Shown one piece after another: positions 51,234-59,294 of a stretch of DNA of 64,000 nucleotides. The notes beneath the pieces are model-generated. The model was not told the DNA's origin. It searched no databases and was given only the letters and a program-made list of their open reading frames with translations. Position 1 is the first letter of the stretch, and each line of letters starts with the position of its first letter. The stretch lies in NCBI GenBank assembly GCA_943846715.1, contig OX044356.1, forward strand, positions 186,001-250,000, written 5' to 3'. Origin of the DNA: TMED14 sp002378565 (lineage in GTDB: Bacteria > Bacteroidota > Bacteroidia > Flavobacteriales > Schleiferiaceae). Made by a program: the position numbers and the translations under genes.

Positions 51234-53548
51234 TTCTTGGCTTTGCCCTTGCGGCCCCTTTTTGGCTTGGATGCAGCCTCTTCAATCAAGGCTAATGCCG
51301 CCTCATAAGTCAGGCTTTCAGGCTCCACATCCTTGGGGATGGTGACATTTTTCTTTTCAAACTTGAGGTAAGGTCCATAGCGGCCATTGAGCACGCGAAT
51401 TTCGCCTTTGTCACCGTCTAAGGTGGCAATATTTGCCTTGCGATCTGCTTCAAGCTTAGCCTCAATCAACACCATGGCCTCTGTTAGGTTGATGGTGTAA
51501 GGGGATTGCTCTTCAGGGATGCTGGCAAAGGTTTTGCTCATCTGCACATAGGGGCCAAACCGGCCCAGGTTTGCCTTAATGTCAACGCCTTCATGGCTAC
51601 CAAGAACCCGTGGCATTTTCAACAACTCCAATGCCTCATCCAAGGTGATGGTTTCAATGGAAAGCTCCGCAGGGATGCTAACAAATTTTGCTTTTTCCGT
51701 TTCAGTGGTTTCACCCACCTGCACCACAGGGCCATAGCGGGCCAGTCTGGCAATGACCTTTTTGCCAGTTTTTGGCTGTTCGCCCAGGGATCGTTCCCCT
51801 TTCTCTGGATCCACATCTTTGGTGATGCCAACCGTTTTAATGAATGGCTGGTAGAACGAATCAATCACCTCGGTCCATGATACCTGACCGCTTGCGACCA
51901 AGTCAAATTCTTGCTCAATATTTGCAGTGAAGGCGTAGTCCATCACCGTGTCAAAATGGCTAAGCAGGAAATCAGTCACCACATTGCCAATGTCCGTAGG
52001 AACCAGGCGGCCCTTGTTGGCGCCAAATTTCTCTTGAATCACTTCCCATGACCAGCTGCCTCCTTCAAATGAGCCTATGGTCACATCGCGAACCTTGCCG
52101 TCCAGGGTGCCTTTTTGCACATAGGCGCGCTTTTGAATGGTGGTAATGGTTGGGGCATAGGTGGACGGTCTGCCGATGCCTTTTTCTTCCAGGGCTTTGA
52201 CCAAACTGGCCTCTGTGTAGCGACCCTTGGGTCGGGTGAAGCGCTGACTGGCTTTTGCGCCAAGCAAAGTCACGTTGCCCCCTTCAGTCAATGCGGGCAG
52301 CAAGCCCACTTCAGCTTCTGACTCATCCTTGCCCTCAAGGTAAACTTTCATGAAGCCATCAAAGGCCACCATTTCACCTCGGGCCACAAACCGAACCCCG
52401 TCTTGGTTGTCTAAGTGAGCCACGGTGCGATCGATTTTTGCATCAGCCATCTGGCTAGCTAAGGTGCGTCGACGAATCAAGGTGTACAGTTTCTCTTCAG
52501 CGTCATCATTGCCGCCGGTTTTGATTGACAAGTCTGTTGGACGAATTGCTTCGTGAGCCTCTTGCGCGCCTTTGGATTTGGTGCTAAACTTCCGTGTGTG
52601 AACATAGTTTTCACCGTAGGATTCGGTGATGGCAGTAGCAGCTAAGCCTAAGGCCTCATCAGACAGGTTCACGGAATCTGTCCGCATGTAAGTGATCAGA
52701 CCAACTTCGTAGAGTTTCTGAGCAACCGACATGGTTCGGTTCACAGAGAAACCCAACTTTCTTGAAGCTTCTTGTTGGAGCGTGCTTGTGGTAAAGGGGG
52801 CCGCAGGCTTGCGAGTGCCAGTTTTCTTGGTCAAAGAAGCGACATGAAAGGGGCTGGCTTGCAGGTTGTCAAGCTGTGCTTGCACGGCGTCACTGTTTGC
52901 AGCTTGACCTGACCAGTCAGCCTTGAAAGCTTCACCTTCTGCATTGTTGAATTGTCCTTCCACCTTGAAATCGGTGACAGGAAGAAATGCGTGGATGTCA
53001 CGTTCACGTTCTACGATCAAGCGAACGGCGACGGACTGCACCCGTCCAGCGCTTAACCCACTTTTCACCTTGCGCCACAAGATGGGCGAAAGCTCAAAGC
53101 CAACGATGCGATCCAAGACCCGACGGGCCTGCTGTGCGTTGACCAGGGCCATGTCAACATGGCGAGGGTTCTCGATGGCATGGGTGATAGCCTTTTTGGT
53201 GATTTCATTGAAAACGATGCGCTTGGTTTTTGCCGGGTCAAGCGACAAGGCCTCAGCCAGATGCCACGCGATGGCCTCTCCTTCACGGTCTTCATCGGAG
53301 GCAAGCCAGACGGTGTCGCAAGACTTCACCCATTTTTTCAAATCGCGGACAATGTCCTTTTTGTCCTTGCTGATTTCATAATCGGGCATGAACTGATTTG
53401 CTATATCAATGCCCATTGAATTGCTACCACCTTTGGTTAAATCACGGATGTGACCAAAGCTTGAGGCCACCTTGAAATCGGGGCCTAAAAATTTTTCAAT
53501 GGTTTTCGCCTTAGCAGGCGATTCGACAATAACTAAGTTGGATGGCAT
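51230..53548 (-). CDS. topA: DNA topoisomerase I
   Basis: 772-residue type IA topoisomerase that relaxes negative supercoils. Toprim domain with NLVIVESPAKAKTIEKFLG at the start and SDEDREGEAIAWH; active tyrosine in YEVGLITYMRTDSVN near residue 295. The C-terminus lacks zinc fingers and instead carries repeated LGRFGPYVQ / LNGRYGPYLKF modules (topoisomerase C-terminal repeats), ending in a lysine-rich tail. Divergent from miaB across 111 bases. Confidence 0.97.
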   Translation of the reverse strand: MPSNLVIVESPAKAKTIEKFLGPDFKVASSFGHIRDLTKGGSNSMGIDIANQFMPDYEISKDKKDIVRDLKKWVKSCDTVWLASDEDREGEAIAWHLAEALSLDPAKTKRIVFNEITKKAITHAIENPRHVDMALVNAQQARRVLDRIVGFELSPILWRKVKSGLSAGRVQSVAVRLIVERERDIHAFLPVTDFKVEGQFNNAEGEAFKADWSGQAANSDAVQAQLDNLQASPFHVASLTKKTGTRKPAAPFTTSTLQQEASRKLGFSVNRTMSVAQKLYEVGLITYMRTDSVNLSDEALGLAATAITESYGENYVHTRKFSTKSKGAQEAHEAIRPTDLSIKTGGNDDAEEKLYTLIRRRTLASQMADAKIDRTVAHLDNQDGVRFVARGEMVAFDGFMKVYLEGKDESEAEVGLLPALTEGGNVTLLGAKASQRFTRPKGRYTEASLVKALEEKGIGRPSTYAPTITTIQKRAYVQKGTLDGKVRDVTIGSFEGGSWSWEVIQEKFGANKGRLVPTDIGNVVTDFLLSHFDTVMDYAFTANIEQEFDLVASGQVSWTEVIDSFYQPFIKTVGITKDVDPEKGERSLGEQPKTGKKVIARLARYGPVVQVGETTETEKAKFVSIPAELSIETITLDEALELLKMPRVLGSHEGVDIKANLGRFGPYVQMSKTFASIPEEQSPYTINLTEAMVLIEAKLEADRKANIATLDGDKGEIRVLNGRYGPYLKFEKKNVTIPKDVEPESLTYEAALALIEEAASKPKRGRKGKAKK

Positions 53549-53634
53549 ACTCTCGTGGTTTTGAACAGCAAATTAAACGCCCAATTCCCATATAAACACG
53601 TAAAATTTTACTTCTGCCATTTTGTCACTTAGTT

Positions 53635-53655
53635 CGGACGTAGTCCGTAGATTTG
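53635..53655 (+). promoter_or_regulatory. miaB operon promoter with small inverted repeat
   Basis: TAGATTTG (53648-53655), an exact TAnnTTTG box, ends four bases before the miaB ATG. A TTTG 23 bases upstream can be the -33 element. Between them is a perfect CGGAC-GTA-GTCCG inverted repeat (53635-53647) that abuts the box. Confidence 0.6.
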
Positions 53656-53659
53656 CCAA

Positions 53660-55114
53660 ATGGAACAATTGTCAGGTGAAGCGAAAGTCATGATGGAGGA
53701 AAACCGTCAAGGTGAAGCCATGATCAAGCCAGGGGTGGGAAGCAAAAAACTCTACCTGGAAAGCTACGGTTGTCAGATGAATTTCTCTGATTCAGAAATC
53801 GTGGTATCTATCTTAGATAAAGAGGGTTACGAGACCACGTCCGACCCTAAGCAGGCAGATTTGATTCTGCTTAACACCTGCTCCATACGCGACAAAGCAG
53901 AGCAAACCGTGCGCAACCGACTCAAGCACTTCAAGCGCATGAAGCGAGAAAACAAGAACATGAAAATTGGCATTCTTGGTTGCATGGCAGAACGCGTCAA
54001 GGCGAAATTATTGGAAGAAGAACAATTGGTGGATTTGGTCGTTGGACCTGATGCTTACCGCGATTTACCCCAGTTGATGAAAGAGCTCGACGGCGGAAAG
54101 AAGGCCATCAATGTCCTTTTGTCCAAGGATGAGACCTACCATGACATTGAGCCGGTCCGGCTGGGCGGCAATGGTGTCACTGCCTTTGTTTCCATCACCC
54201 GTGGCTGTGATAACATGTGTTCATTCTGTGTAGTGCCATTCACCCGTGGCAGGGAGCGAAGCCGCAACCCGCAAACCATTGTTGTTGAATGCCAGAAGCT
54301 ATGGGCTGACGGCTACAAGGAAGTGACATTGCTTGGCCAAAACGTGGACAGCTACCTCTGGTACGGCGGTGGGCTAAAGAAAGATTTCAAGGTAGCCAGT
54401 GACATGGCTCAGGCCAGTGCTGTGCAATTCAGCCATTTGCTACACATGGTGGCCAACGCCTTGCCTGAGATACGCATTCGCTTTGCCACATCCAACCCGC
54501 AAGACATGTCTGATGAGGTGCTTCAAGCCATTGCGGAACATAAAAATATTTGCAAATACATCCATCTGCCTGTGCAAAGTGGATCCAGCCGCATCCTCAA
54601 GGCAATGAACCGTGGCCATGACAGGGCCGACTACATGGACTTGATTGATCGGGTGAAACGCATCATTCCCGATTGTGCGATTTCTCAAGATATCATGGCA
54701 GGCTTCCCGACAGAAACAGAGGAAGATCACGAGGAAACCTTGAGCTTGATGTCCCAGGTGAGATATAATTTTGGCTACATGTTTGCTTACTCAGAGCGGC
54801 CAAACACCATGGCTGCAAGAAAGCTGGAAGATGATGTCCCCCTTGCAGTGAAAAAGCGACGCCTGCAAGAGATCATTGACCTGCAGCAGGTCCATAGTGC
54901 AGAACGCAATGCGGCCAATGTTGGCCAGGTGGTGGAGGTTCTGATAGAGGGGTATTCTAAGCGGTCTGACAAGGATGTCTTTGGCCGAACCAGCCAAAAT
55001 GCTGTCGCCGTTTTCCCGAAAAAACACCATCAGCCTGGAGACTTGGTGAAGGTTTTGATTCGTTCAAGTACAGCCGCTACCTTGTTGGGCGATTCAATTG
55101 ATACCCCGTCATGA
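53660..55114 (+). CDS. miaB: tRNA-2-methylthio-N6-dimethylallyladenosine synthase MiaB
   Basis: 484-residue radical-SAM methylthiotransferase that modifies A37 of tRNAs reading U-starting codons. N-terminal MTTase domain with ESYGCQMNFSDSE and NTCSIRDKAE, radical-SAM cysteines in RGCDNMCSFCVVPFTRG, and a TRAM domain at the end. The first ATG is used here; the -7 box is only four bases before it, so either the mRNA is leaderless or translation starts at the ATG at 53690. It heads a tightly overlapping six-gene operon. Confidence 0.95.
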   Translation: MEQLSGEAKVMMEENRQGEAMIKPGVGSKKLYLESYGCQMNFSDSEIVVSILDKEGYETTSDPKQADLILLNTCSIRDKAEQTVRNRLKHFKRMKRENKNMKIGILGCMAERVKAKLLEEEQLVDLVVGPDAYRDLPQLMKELDGGKKAINVLLSKDETYHDIEPVRLGGNGVTAFVSITRGCDNMCSFCVVPFTRGRERSRNPQTIVVECQKLWADGYKEVTLLGQNVDSYLWYGGGLKKDFKVASDMAQASAVQFSHLLHMVANALPEIRIRFATSNPQDMSDEVLQAIAEHKNICKYIHLPVQSGSSRILKAMNRGHDRADYMDLIDRVKRIIPDCAISQDIMAGFPTETEEDHEETLSLMSQVRYNFGYMFAYSERPNTMAARKLEDDVPLAVKKRRLQEIIDLQQVHSAERNAANVGQVVEVLIEGYSKRSDKDVFGRTSQNAVAVFPKKHHQPGDLVKVLIRSSTAATLLGDSIDTPS

Positions 55115-55530
55115 AACAGTTCCTGTTAATTCCTCTTGTTTTGATGGCCAGTTTGTCTGTGCAAGCACAGGTCAAGTCATCCCAACAGCCCTTATCTACC
55201 TTGTCTTTGGTGGATGAGTCCCTGCATTTTATGGTGGTTGATGAGGCCATCAAAGAGCAAGGCACATTGAGCATTTGCATTGCACAAAAGGATCGCTGCA
55301 TTGAGAATCTGCAAGTCGGTTTCATTGTGCGGATTTATGATACCAGTGGTCAAGAGATATGGAACTCCTTGTGGTCAGGGAAGAACATGGACATCCAATT
55401 CAAATCGCCAATGCCACAAGCTGCGACCTATGCCGTTGAAGCAACCTCAGATTTTGTGATTAATCGCTTGACGACCAATCGGATTTCTACAGTCAAACCT
55501 ATGCAGTTGAACCAACCCACTCAGCCATGA
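55111..55530 (+). CDS. Hypothetical exported protein
   Basis: 139 residues with a signal peptide (MKQFLLIPLVLMASLSVQAQ). The mature part contains two spaced cysteines (SICIAQKDRCIE) that could form a disulfide, and a beta-rich region (GFIVRIYDTSGQEIWNSLWS) reminiscent of a small Ig-like or surface-appendage domain. No family recognised. It sits between miaB and the sigma-54-type activator with ATGA overlaps on both sides, so it is firmly part of the operon. Confidence 0.75.
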   Translation: MKQFLLIPLVLMASLSVQAQVKSSQQPLSTLSLVDESLHFMVVDEAIKEQGTLSICIAQKDRCIENLQVGFIVRIYDTSGQEIWNSLWSGKNMDIQFKSPMPQAATYAVEATSDFVINRLTTNRISTVKPMQLNQPTQP

Positions 55531-56801
55531 GCCCGCAAGAATTAAAACAGCGATTTGGCATCATTGGTCAAGACCCGGCCCTTGATCGCGCCTTGTTTAA
55601 GGCCATGCAGGTGGCAGCAACAGACATATCTGTGATGGTCACGGGTGAATCAGGTGTTGGCAAAGAAAGCATTCCTCGCGTTGTTCACAATCTGTCGCAT
55701 CGCAAGCATGAGTCCATGATTTCCGTGAACTGTGGAGCCATCCCTGAAGGCACGATGGATTCGGAGTTGTTTGGCCATGAAAAGGGTTCATTCACCGGTG
55801 CTGTGGGTGCCAGGAAGGGCTATTTTGAGGCCGCAGATGGCGGAACAATTTTCTTGGACGAGGTGGGAGAGCTTCCCTTGGCAACGCAAGTGCGATTGCT
55901 TCGCGTACTTGAAACAGGCGAAATCATTCGCGTGGGATCAAGCAAGGCCATTAAGGTGGATGTGCGTGTTGTTGCTGCAACGAACGTTGATCTGGCAGAA
56001 AAAATTAAAGCTGGAAAGTTCCGAGAGGACTTGTTTTACCGACTCAACACGGTTGAGATCACCTTGCCGCCTTTGCGCGATAGAAAAGGAGATATCTACC
56101 TGTTGTTCAGGAAATTTGCACAAGATTTCTCTCAAAAATACCGCACATCTGCAGTCAGATTGACTGATGCGGCCGTGACCGTGTTGGAGGCCTACCGCTG
56201 GCCGGGCAACATCCGCCAGCTGCGCAACTTGGTGGAACAAATTTCTGTCATTGAAGGGGATCAAACCGTTGAGGCCAGCCTGTTGAGTCAGTACATCCCA
56301 GACATTGAGCAAAGCAATTTGCCGGCGAGGACTTCTGGCCCGGTTTCGCAAGACCAGTTTCACAATGAACGAGAAATTCTCTACAAGGTCCTGTTTGACA
56401 TGCGAGCAGATATCCAGAACCTCAAACACTTAGTGGGACAGATAGCGCAGGGTGGGCAGTCCATGGATGACCTTTCTGATGGCATTCAAAACTTAGGCAA
56501 CAAGATGCAGCATGACATCACAACTTTGCCAGCCCTCTGGAAACAACCTGAGCAGAAGGAGCCGCCGGCCACAAGTGCGGCAACTGAGGGGTCTAAACCA
56601 GCGCAATCGTTCATGGACATTGAGTCTTTGGATGAGGGGTCTTCGGCCAAAAGAGCCTTTAAAACCCTTGAAAATATTGAAATTGAGATGATCAAGGATG
56701 CCATTGCAAGGCACAAGGGCCGACGCAAAGAAGCGTCTGCTGAGTTGGGCATTTCTGAGCGAACCCTTTACCGTAAAATCAAGCAATACAACCTGGGATG
56801 A
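55527..56801 (+). CDS. Sigma-54-interacting transcriptional activator (AAA+ and Fis HTH)
   Basis: 424 residues with no receiver or sensor domain in front. The AAA+ domain (about 10-235) has Walker A GESGVGKE (40-47), the sigma-54 contact loop as GSFTGA (87-92) instead of the usual GAFTGA, Walker B GGTIFLDEVGEL and RWPGNIRQLRNLVEQI. A variable linker follows, then a Fis-type helix-turn-helix (RHKGRRKEASAELGISERTLY, about 388-408). Such activators hydrolyse ATP to open promoters bound by RpoN. Its setting between miaB and lptE is typical of Bacteroidota. Without a sensor domain, activity is probably set by expression or partners. Targets unknown; see the groES promoter. Confidence 0.92.
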   Translation: MSPQELKQRFGIIGQDPALDRALFKAMQVAATDISVMVTGESGVGKESIPRVVHNLSHRKHESMISVNCGAIPEGTMDSELFGHEKGSFTGAVGARKGYFEAADGGTIFLDEVGELPLATQVRLLRVLETGEIIRVGSSKAIKVDVRVVAATNVDLAEKIKAGKFREDLFYRLNTVEITLPPLRDRKGDIYLLFRKFAQDFSQKYRTSAVRLTDAAVTVLEAYRWPGNIRQLRNLVEQISVIEGDQTVEASLLSQYIPDIEQSNLPARTSGPVSQDQFHNEREILYKVLFDMRADIQNLKHLVGQIAQGGQSMDDLSDGIQNLGNKMQHDITTLPALWKQPEQKEPPATSAATEGSKPAQSFMDIESLDEGSSAKRAFKTLENIEIEMIKDAIARHKGRRKEASAELGISERTLYRKIKQYNLG

Positions 56802-57325
56802 GTCGATTCAAGGCAATGACAAGTGCAGCTGTAAACGCATGGGTTGGCGTATGGATGATTGCTATCATAGCAAGCTGTTCTGCCAGCTACTCCTTCACGG
56901 GAGGCGATGTGGGTCAGGCAAAAACCCTGTCTGTGGCAACCATGATCAATGAATCCGATTTAGTGAACCCTCAGTTGGCACAGCTGCTGACAACCACGTT
57001 GCAAGATGTGATAGCCAGGCAGACATCTTTGGATCTGATTACAAGGGATGGGGATTTGCAATTCACAGGCAGAATCACAGCCTACGATGTCCGATCCGAT
57101 GCCCCGGGTGCCAATGATCAGGTGGCGCAAAGTCGCTTGAGTGTGACCGTTGCCATCGACTATGCCAATCTCTTGGATGACACGAAAAGCTTCAGGCAAT
57201 CCTTCAATGTTTACAGAAATTTCCCAGCCTCACAGACCCTGTCTCAAGTGGAGGATGTCCTGGTGGATGAAATAGTTATGGAGCTCTGTGAAAAAGTATT
57301 CAATCGCGCCCTGGTCCAATGGTAG
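56798..57325 (+). CDS. lptE: LPS-assembly lipoprotein LptE-like
   Basis: 175-residue lipoprotein; the lipobox is in MIAIIASC with the cysteine at 27, after a long n-region. An ATG at residue 7 gives a shorter signal. The mature start CSASYSFTGGDV is typical for LptE of Bacteroidota, followed by TLSVATMINESDLVNPQLAQ and a beta/alpha domain (FTGRITAYDVRSD). LptE plugs LptD and helps insert lipopolysaccharide in the outer membrane. Position after the sigma-54-type activator supports the call. Confidence 0.85.
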   Translation: MSRFKAMTSAAVNAWVGVWMIAIIASCSASYSFTGGDVGQAKTLSVATMINESDLVNPQLAQLLTTTLQDVIARQTSLDLITRDGDLQFTGRITAYDVRSDAPGANDQVAQSRLSVTVAIDYANLLDDTKSFRQSFNVYRNFPASQTLSQVEDVLVDEIVMELCEKVFNRALVQW

Positions 57326-58518
57326 CAAACCCTCAGCAAGTGAAGGCCATCTTGGGCCGCGTGGATGAGTTGACCACCTCGGACAGTGAATTCCTGGAGG
57401 GTCTTGTCAAGCAATACCCCTACGCTCAGGTGTTTCAGATGCTTCACCTCAGAGGCTTGCAGCTCAATGAATCCTTCAAGTTCCCTCAGCAATTGCATCG
57501 CACATCCACAGCCATGCTTAACCGGGAGAAACTCTTCACATGGACTGAGGCGCCGTTGATGCCTATGGAGGTTGTTGAAGCGGCTGCCAGGATGGATTCA
57601 GGCCCAATTCAACTGCCTGAAGAGGTTTCTGTCCCATCTGCCCCCTCGAAAGCATCAGTCGATCCGGCCATTGATGTTCAACCGAAGGTGGAGACAAGCA
57701 ACCAAGCAGATATTTCAGCAATCGAGCTTCCCAAAGAGCCTGAAGTTTCTTCGCCAACGGTCATGCCGTTTCAACGGCTTTCAAGCATCAAGCCTTTGGG
57801 CGATTTGTCTCATCTACCTGAGATGGTCAGAAAGCAAATTGAACGCTCACGCGCCATTCAAGCCAGCCGACAGGCTGCACCATCACCTGTCTCCGCGCCT
57901 GTATCTGCTGCAGACACACAATCACAGAAAGTTGCTCTTCCAAAAGTGACAAGTCCTGTCAAGCCAGTTGAACTTCCTGAACCAGCTGAAACCCCATTGC
58001 CTGTTGAGGTGGAAGTTCAACCAATCACTGAGTCGGCTCCGCAAACTGCCCCTCAATCAGCGCCATCAAAAAGTGAGATAGTGCCCCCCGCTGACAATGC
58101 AGTTGTTGACGACCTATCGACCTCACCGGTCTCTGGCTTGTCTCAAGTGAGTCTGTCACCTTTTGCGCAATTCCTTCAAGGCCTTCAAACGGAGAATCAG
58201 GCACAGGTTGTAAGCAAAGCGGCGCAGTTGAGTCCTCGCAAGCGAAACCCCGCAGAGGAGCGAAAGATCTTGGAGTCATTCATTGCAGCCAACCCATCGA
58301 TGCCTGCATTGAAGCCTGAGGCAACCACCATGGGTTCAGGTGCTACATTGACCAATGTGACGGGCCTTGTGACCGAGACCCTGGCCAACCACTACGCATC
58401 CCAAGGCTTGGTTCAAAAGGCCATTCAAGCCTATGAGATATTGAAGTTGAAAGTTCCCGATAAAAGTTCCATCTTTGCGGCCCGCATTTTGGCGATGCAG
58501 CAAACCAAAAAACACTAG
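57319..58518 (+). CDS. Hypothetical protein with proline-rich middle and helical C-terminus
   Basis: 399 residues, no signal peptide. The N-terminal 75 residues form a helical domain (VKQYPYAQVFQMLHLRGLQL) seen in other Bacteroidota proteins at this locus. Residues about 95-270 are low-complexity, rich in P, V, S, A and Q. The C-terminus has a single tetratricopeptide-like pair of helices (ETLANHYASQGLVQKAIQAYEILKLKVPDKSSIFAARI). The role is unknown; a scaffold is possible. It overlaps lptE by seven bases and precedes secG by three. Confidence 0.8.
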   Translation: MVANPQQVKAILGRVDELTTSDSEFLEGLVKQYPYAQVFQMLHLRGLQLNESFKFPQQLHRTSTAMLNREKLFTWTEAPLMPMEVVEAAARMDSGPIQLPEEVSVPSAPSKASVDPAIDVQPKVETSNQADISAIELPKEPEVSSPTVMPFQRLSSIKPLGDLSHLPEMVRKQIERSRAIQASRQAAPSPVSAPVSAADTQSQKVALPKVTSPVKPVELPEPAETPLPVEVEVQPITESAPQTAPQSAPSKSEIVPPADNAVVDDLSTSPVSGLSQVSLSPFAQFLQGLQTENQAQVVSKAAQLSPRKRNPAEERKILESFIAANPSMPALKPEATTMGSGATLTNVTGLVTETLANHYASQGLVQKAIQAYEILKLKVPDKSSIFAARILAMQQTKKH

Positions 58519-58521
58519 ACC

Positions 58522-58866
58522 ATGTCCACGCTATTCATCATCCTTATCACCATTGTCAGCATCCTTTTGATCTTGGTTATCCTTGTGCAAAGCCCTAAAG
58601 GCAGTGCATTGGGTTCTGCTTTTGGTGGTGGTTCTGCTGCTGGCATGCTCGGCGGTGTTAAGCGAACATCCGATTTTCTTGAGAAGGCAACTTGGGTGTT
58701 GGTTTCTGTCCTTTTCGGTTTGGTTCTTTTGATGAATGTCATGGTCGGTGGAGGCACTGCTCAATCCCTGGATCAAGAGTCCTTGCTCAATCAGGAGCTG
58801 GACAATTCAGCCCCTGCTTTCCAGACGCCAGCCAGCCCGATTGAGGGATTGGACTTGTCTGAATAG
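58522..58866 (+). CDS. secG: Protein translocase subunit SecG
   Basis: 114 residues with two membrane helices: FIILITIVSILLILVILVQS and ATWVLVSVLFGLVLLMNVMV. Between them is the family loop SPKGSALGSAFGGGSAAGMLGGVKRTSDFL. SecG assists SecYEG in export. The hydrophilic tail after the second helix (about 35 residues) is longer than in E. coli but normal for Bacteroidota. Last gene of the miaB operon. Confidence 0.95.
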   Translation: MSTLFIILITIVSILLILVILVQSPKGSALGSAFGGGSAAGMLGGVKRTSDFLEKATWVLVSVLFGLVLLMNVMVGGGTAQSLDQESLLNQELDNSAPAFQTPASPIEGLDLSE

Positions 58867-58923
58867 GTTGTAAAACCATCCCTGCTGCTGACAGCTTGTC
58901 AGTTTTAATGGCTTTCTTATGCT

Positions 58924-58948
58924 TTGGCACATTCTGTGCATAGTTTTG
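58924..58948 (+). promoter_or_regulatory. groESL promoter: sigma-54-type -24/-12 element abutting a TAnnTTTG box
   Basis: TTGGCAC (58924-58930) and GTGCA (58936-58940) place the invariant GG and GC of a sigma-54 promoter exactly ten bases apart. Directly after it lies TAGTTTTG (58941-58948), an exact match to the housekeeping TAnnTTTG box. Both would start transcription around 58950-58955, about 35-40 bases before groES. No CIRCE inverted repeat is present. Use of either is inferred. Confidence 0.55.
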
Positions 58949-58990
58949 AAGTGAGATTTATTCGCTTAACCCCTATTAAAGCATACCATC

Positions 58991-59269
58991 ATGGCAGACT
59001 TGAACATCCGTCCCCTGGCAGACCGTGTCATCATTGAACCGGCTGCAGCTGAGACCACCACAGCTTCAGGCATTATTATTCCTGACACAGCTCAGGAGAA
59101 ACCACAGAAAGGCGTCGTTGTTGCCGCTGGCAATGGCAAGGTTGACGAGCCAATGACCGTGGCTGTTGGCGACACTGTGCTCTACGGCAAGTACGCTGGC
59201 ACTGAATTCAAATTCGAGGGTGAGGATTACCTCATCCTTCGAGAGTCAGACATTCTGGCCATCATTTAA
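58991..59269 (+). CDS. groES: Co-chaperonin GroES
   Basis: 92-residue lid of the GroEL chamber. Family marks are NIRPLADRVIIEPAAAE, the mobile loop TTASGIIIPDTAQEKPQKG, the dome GDTVLYGKYAGTEF, and the C-terminal YLILRESDILAII. It is 25 bases upstream of groEL and both share the promoter region at 58924-58948. Confidence 0.98.
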   Translation: MADLNIRPLADRVIIEPAAAETTTASGIIIPDTAQEKPQKGVVVAAGNGKVDEPMTVAVGDTVLYGKYAGTEFKFEGEDYLILRESDILAII

Positions 59270-59294
59270 TCACCTTATTTAAATACCTATTATC

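Noticed and set aside
58867..58990. CIRCE (HrcA) operator before groES
   Set aside because: No TTAGCACTC / GAGTGCTAA inverted repeat is present.
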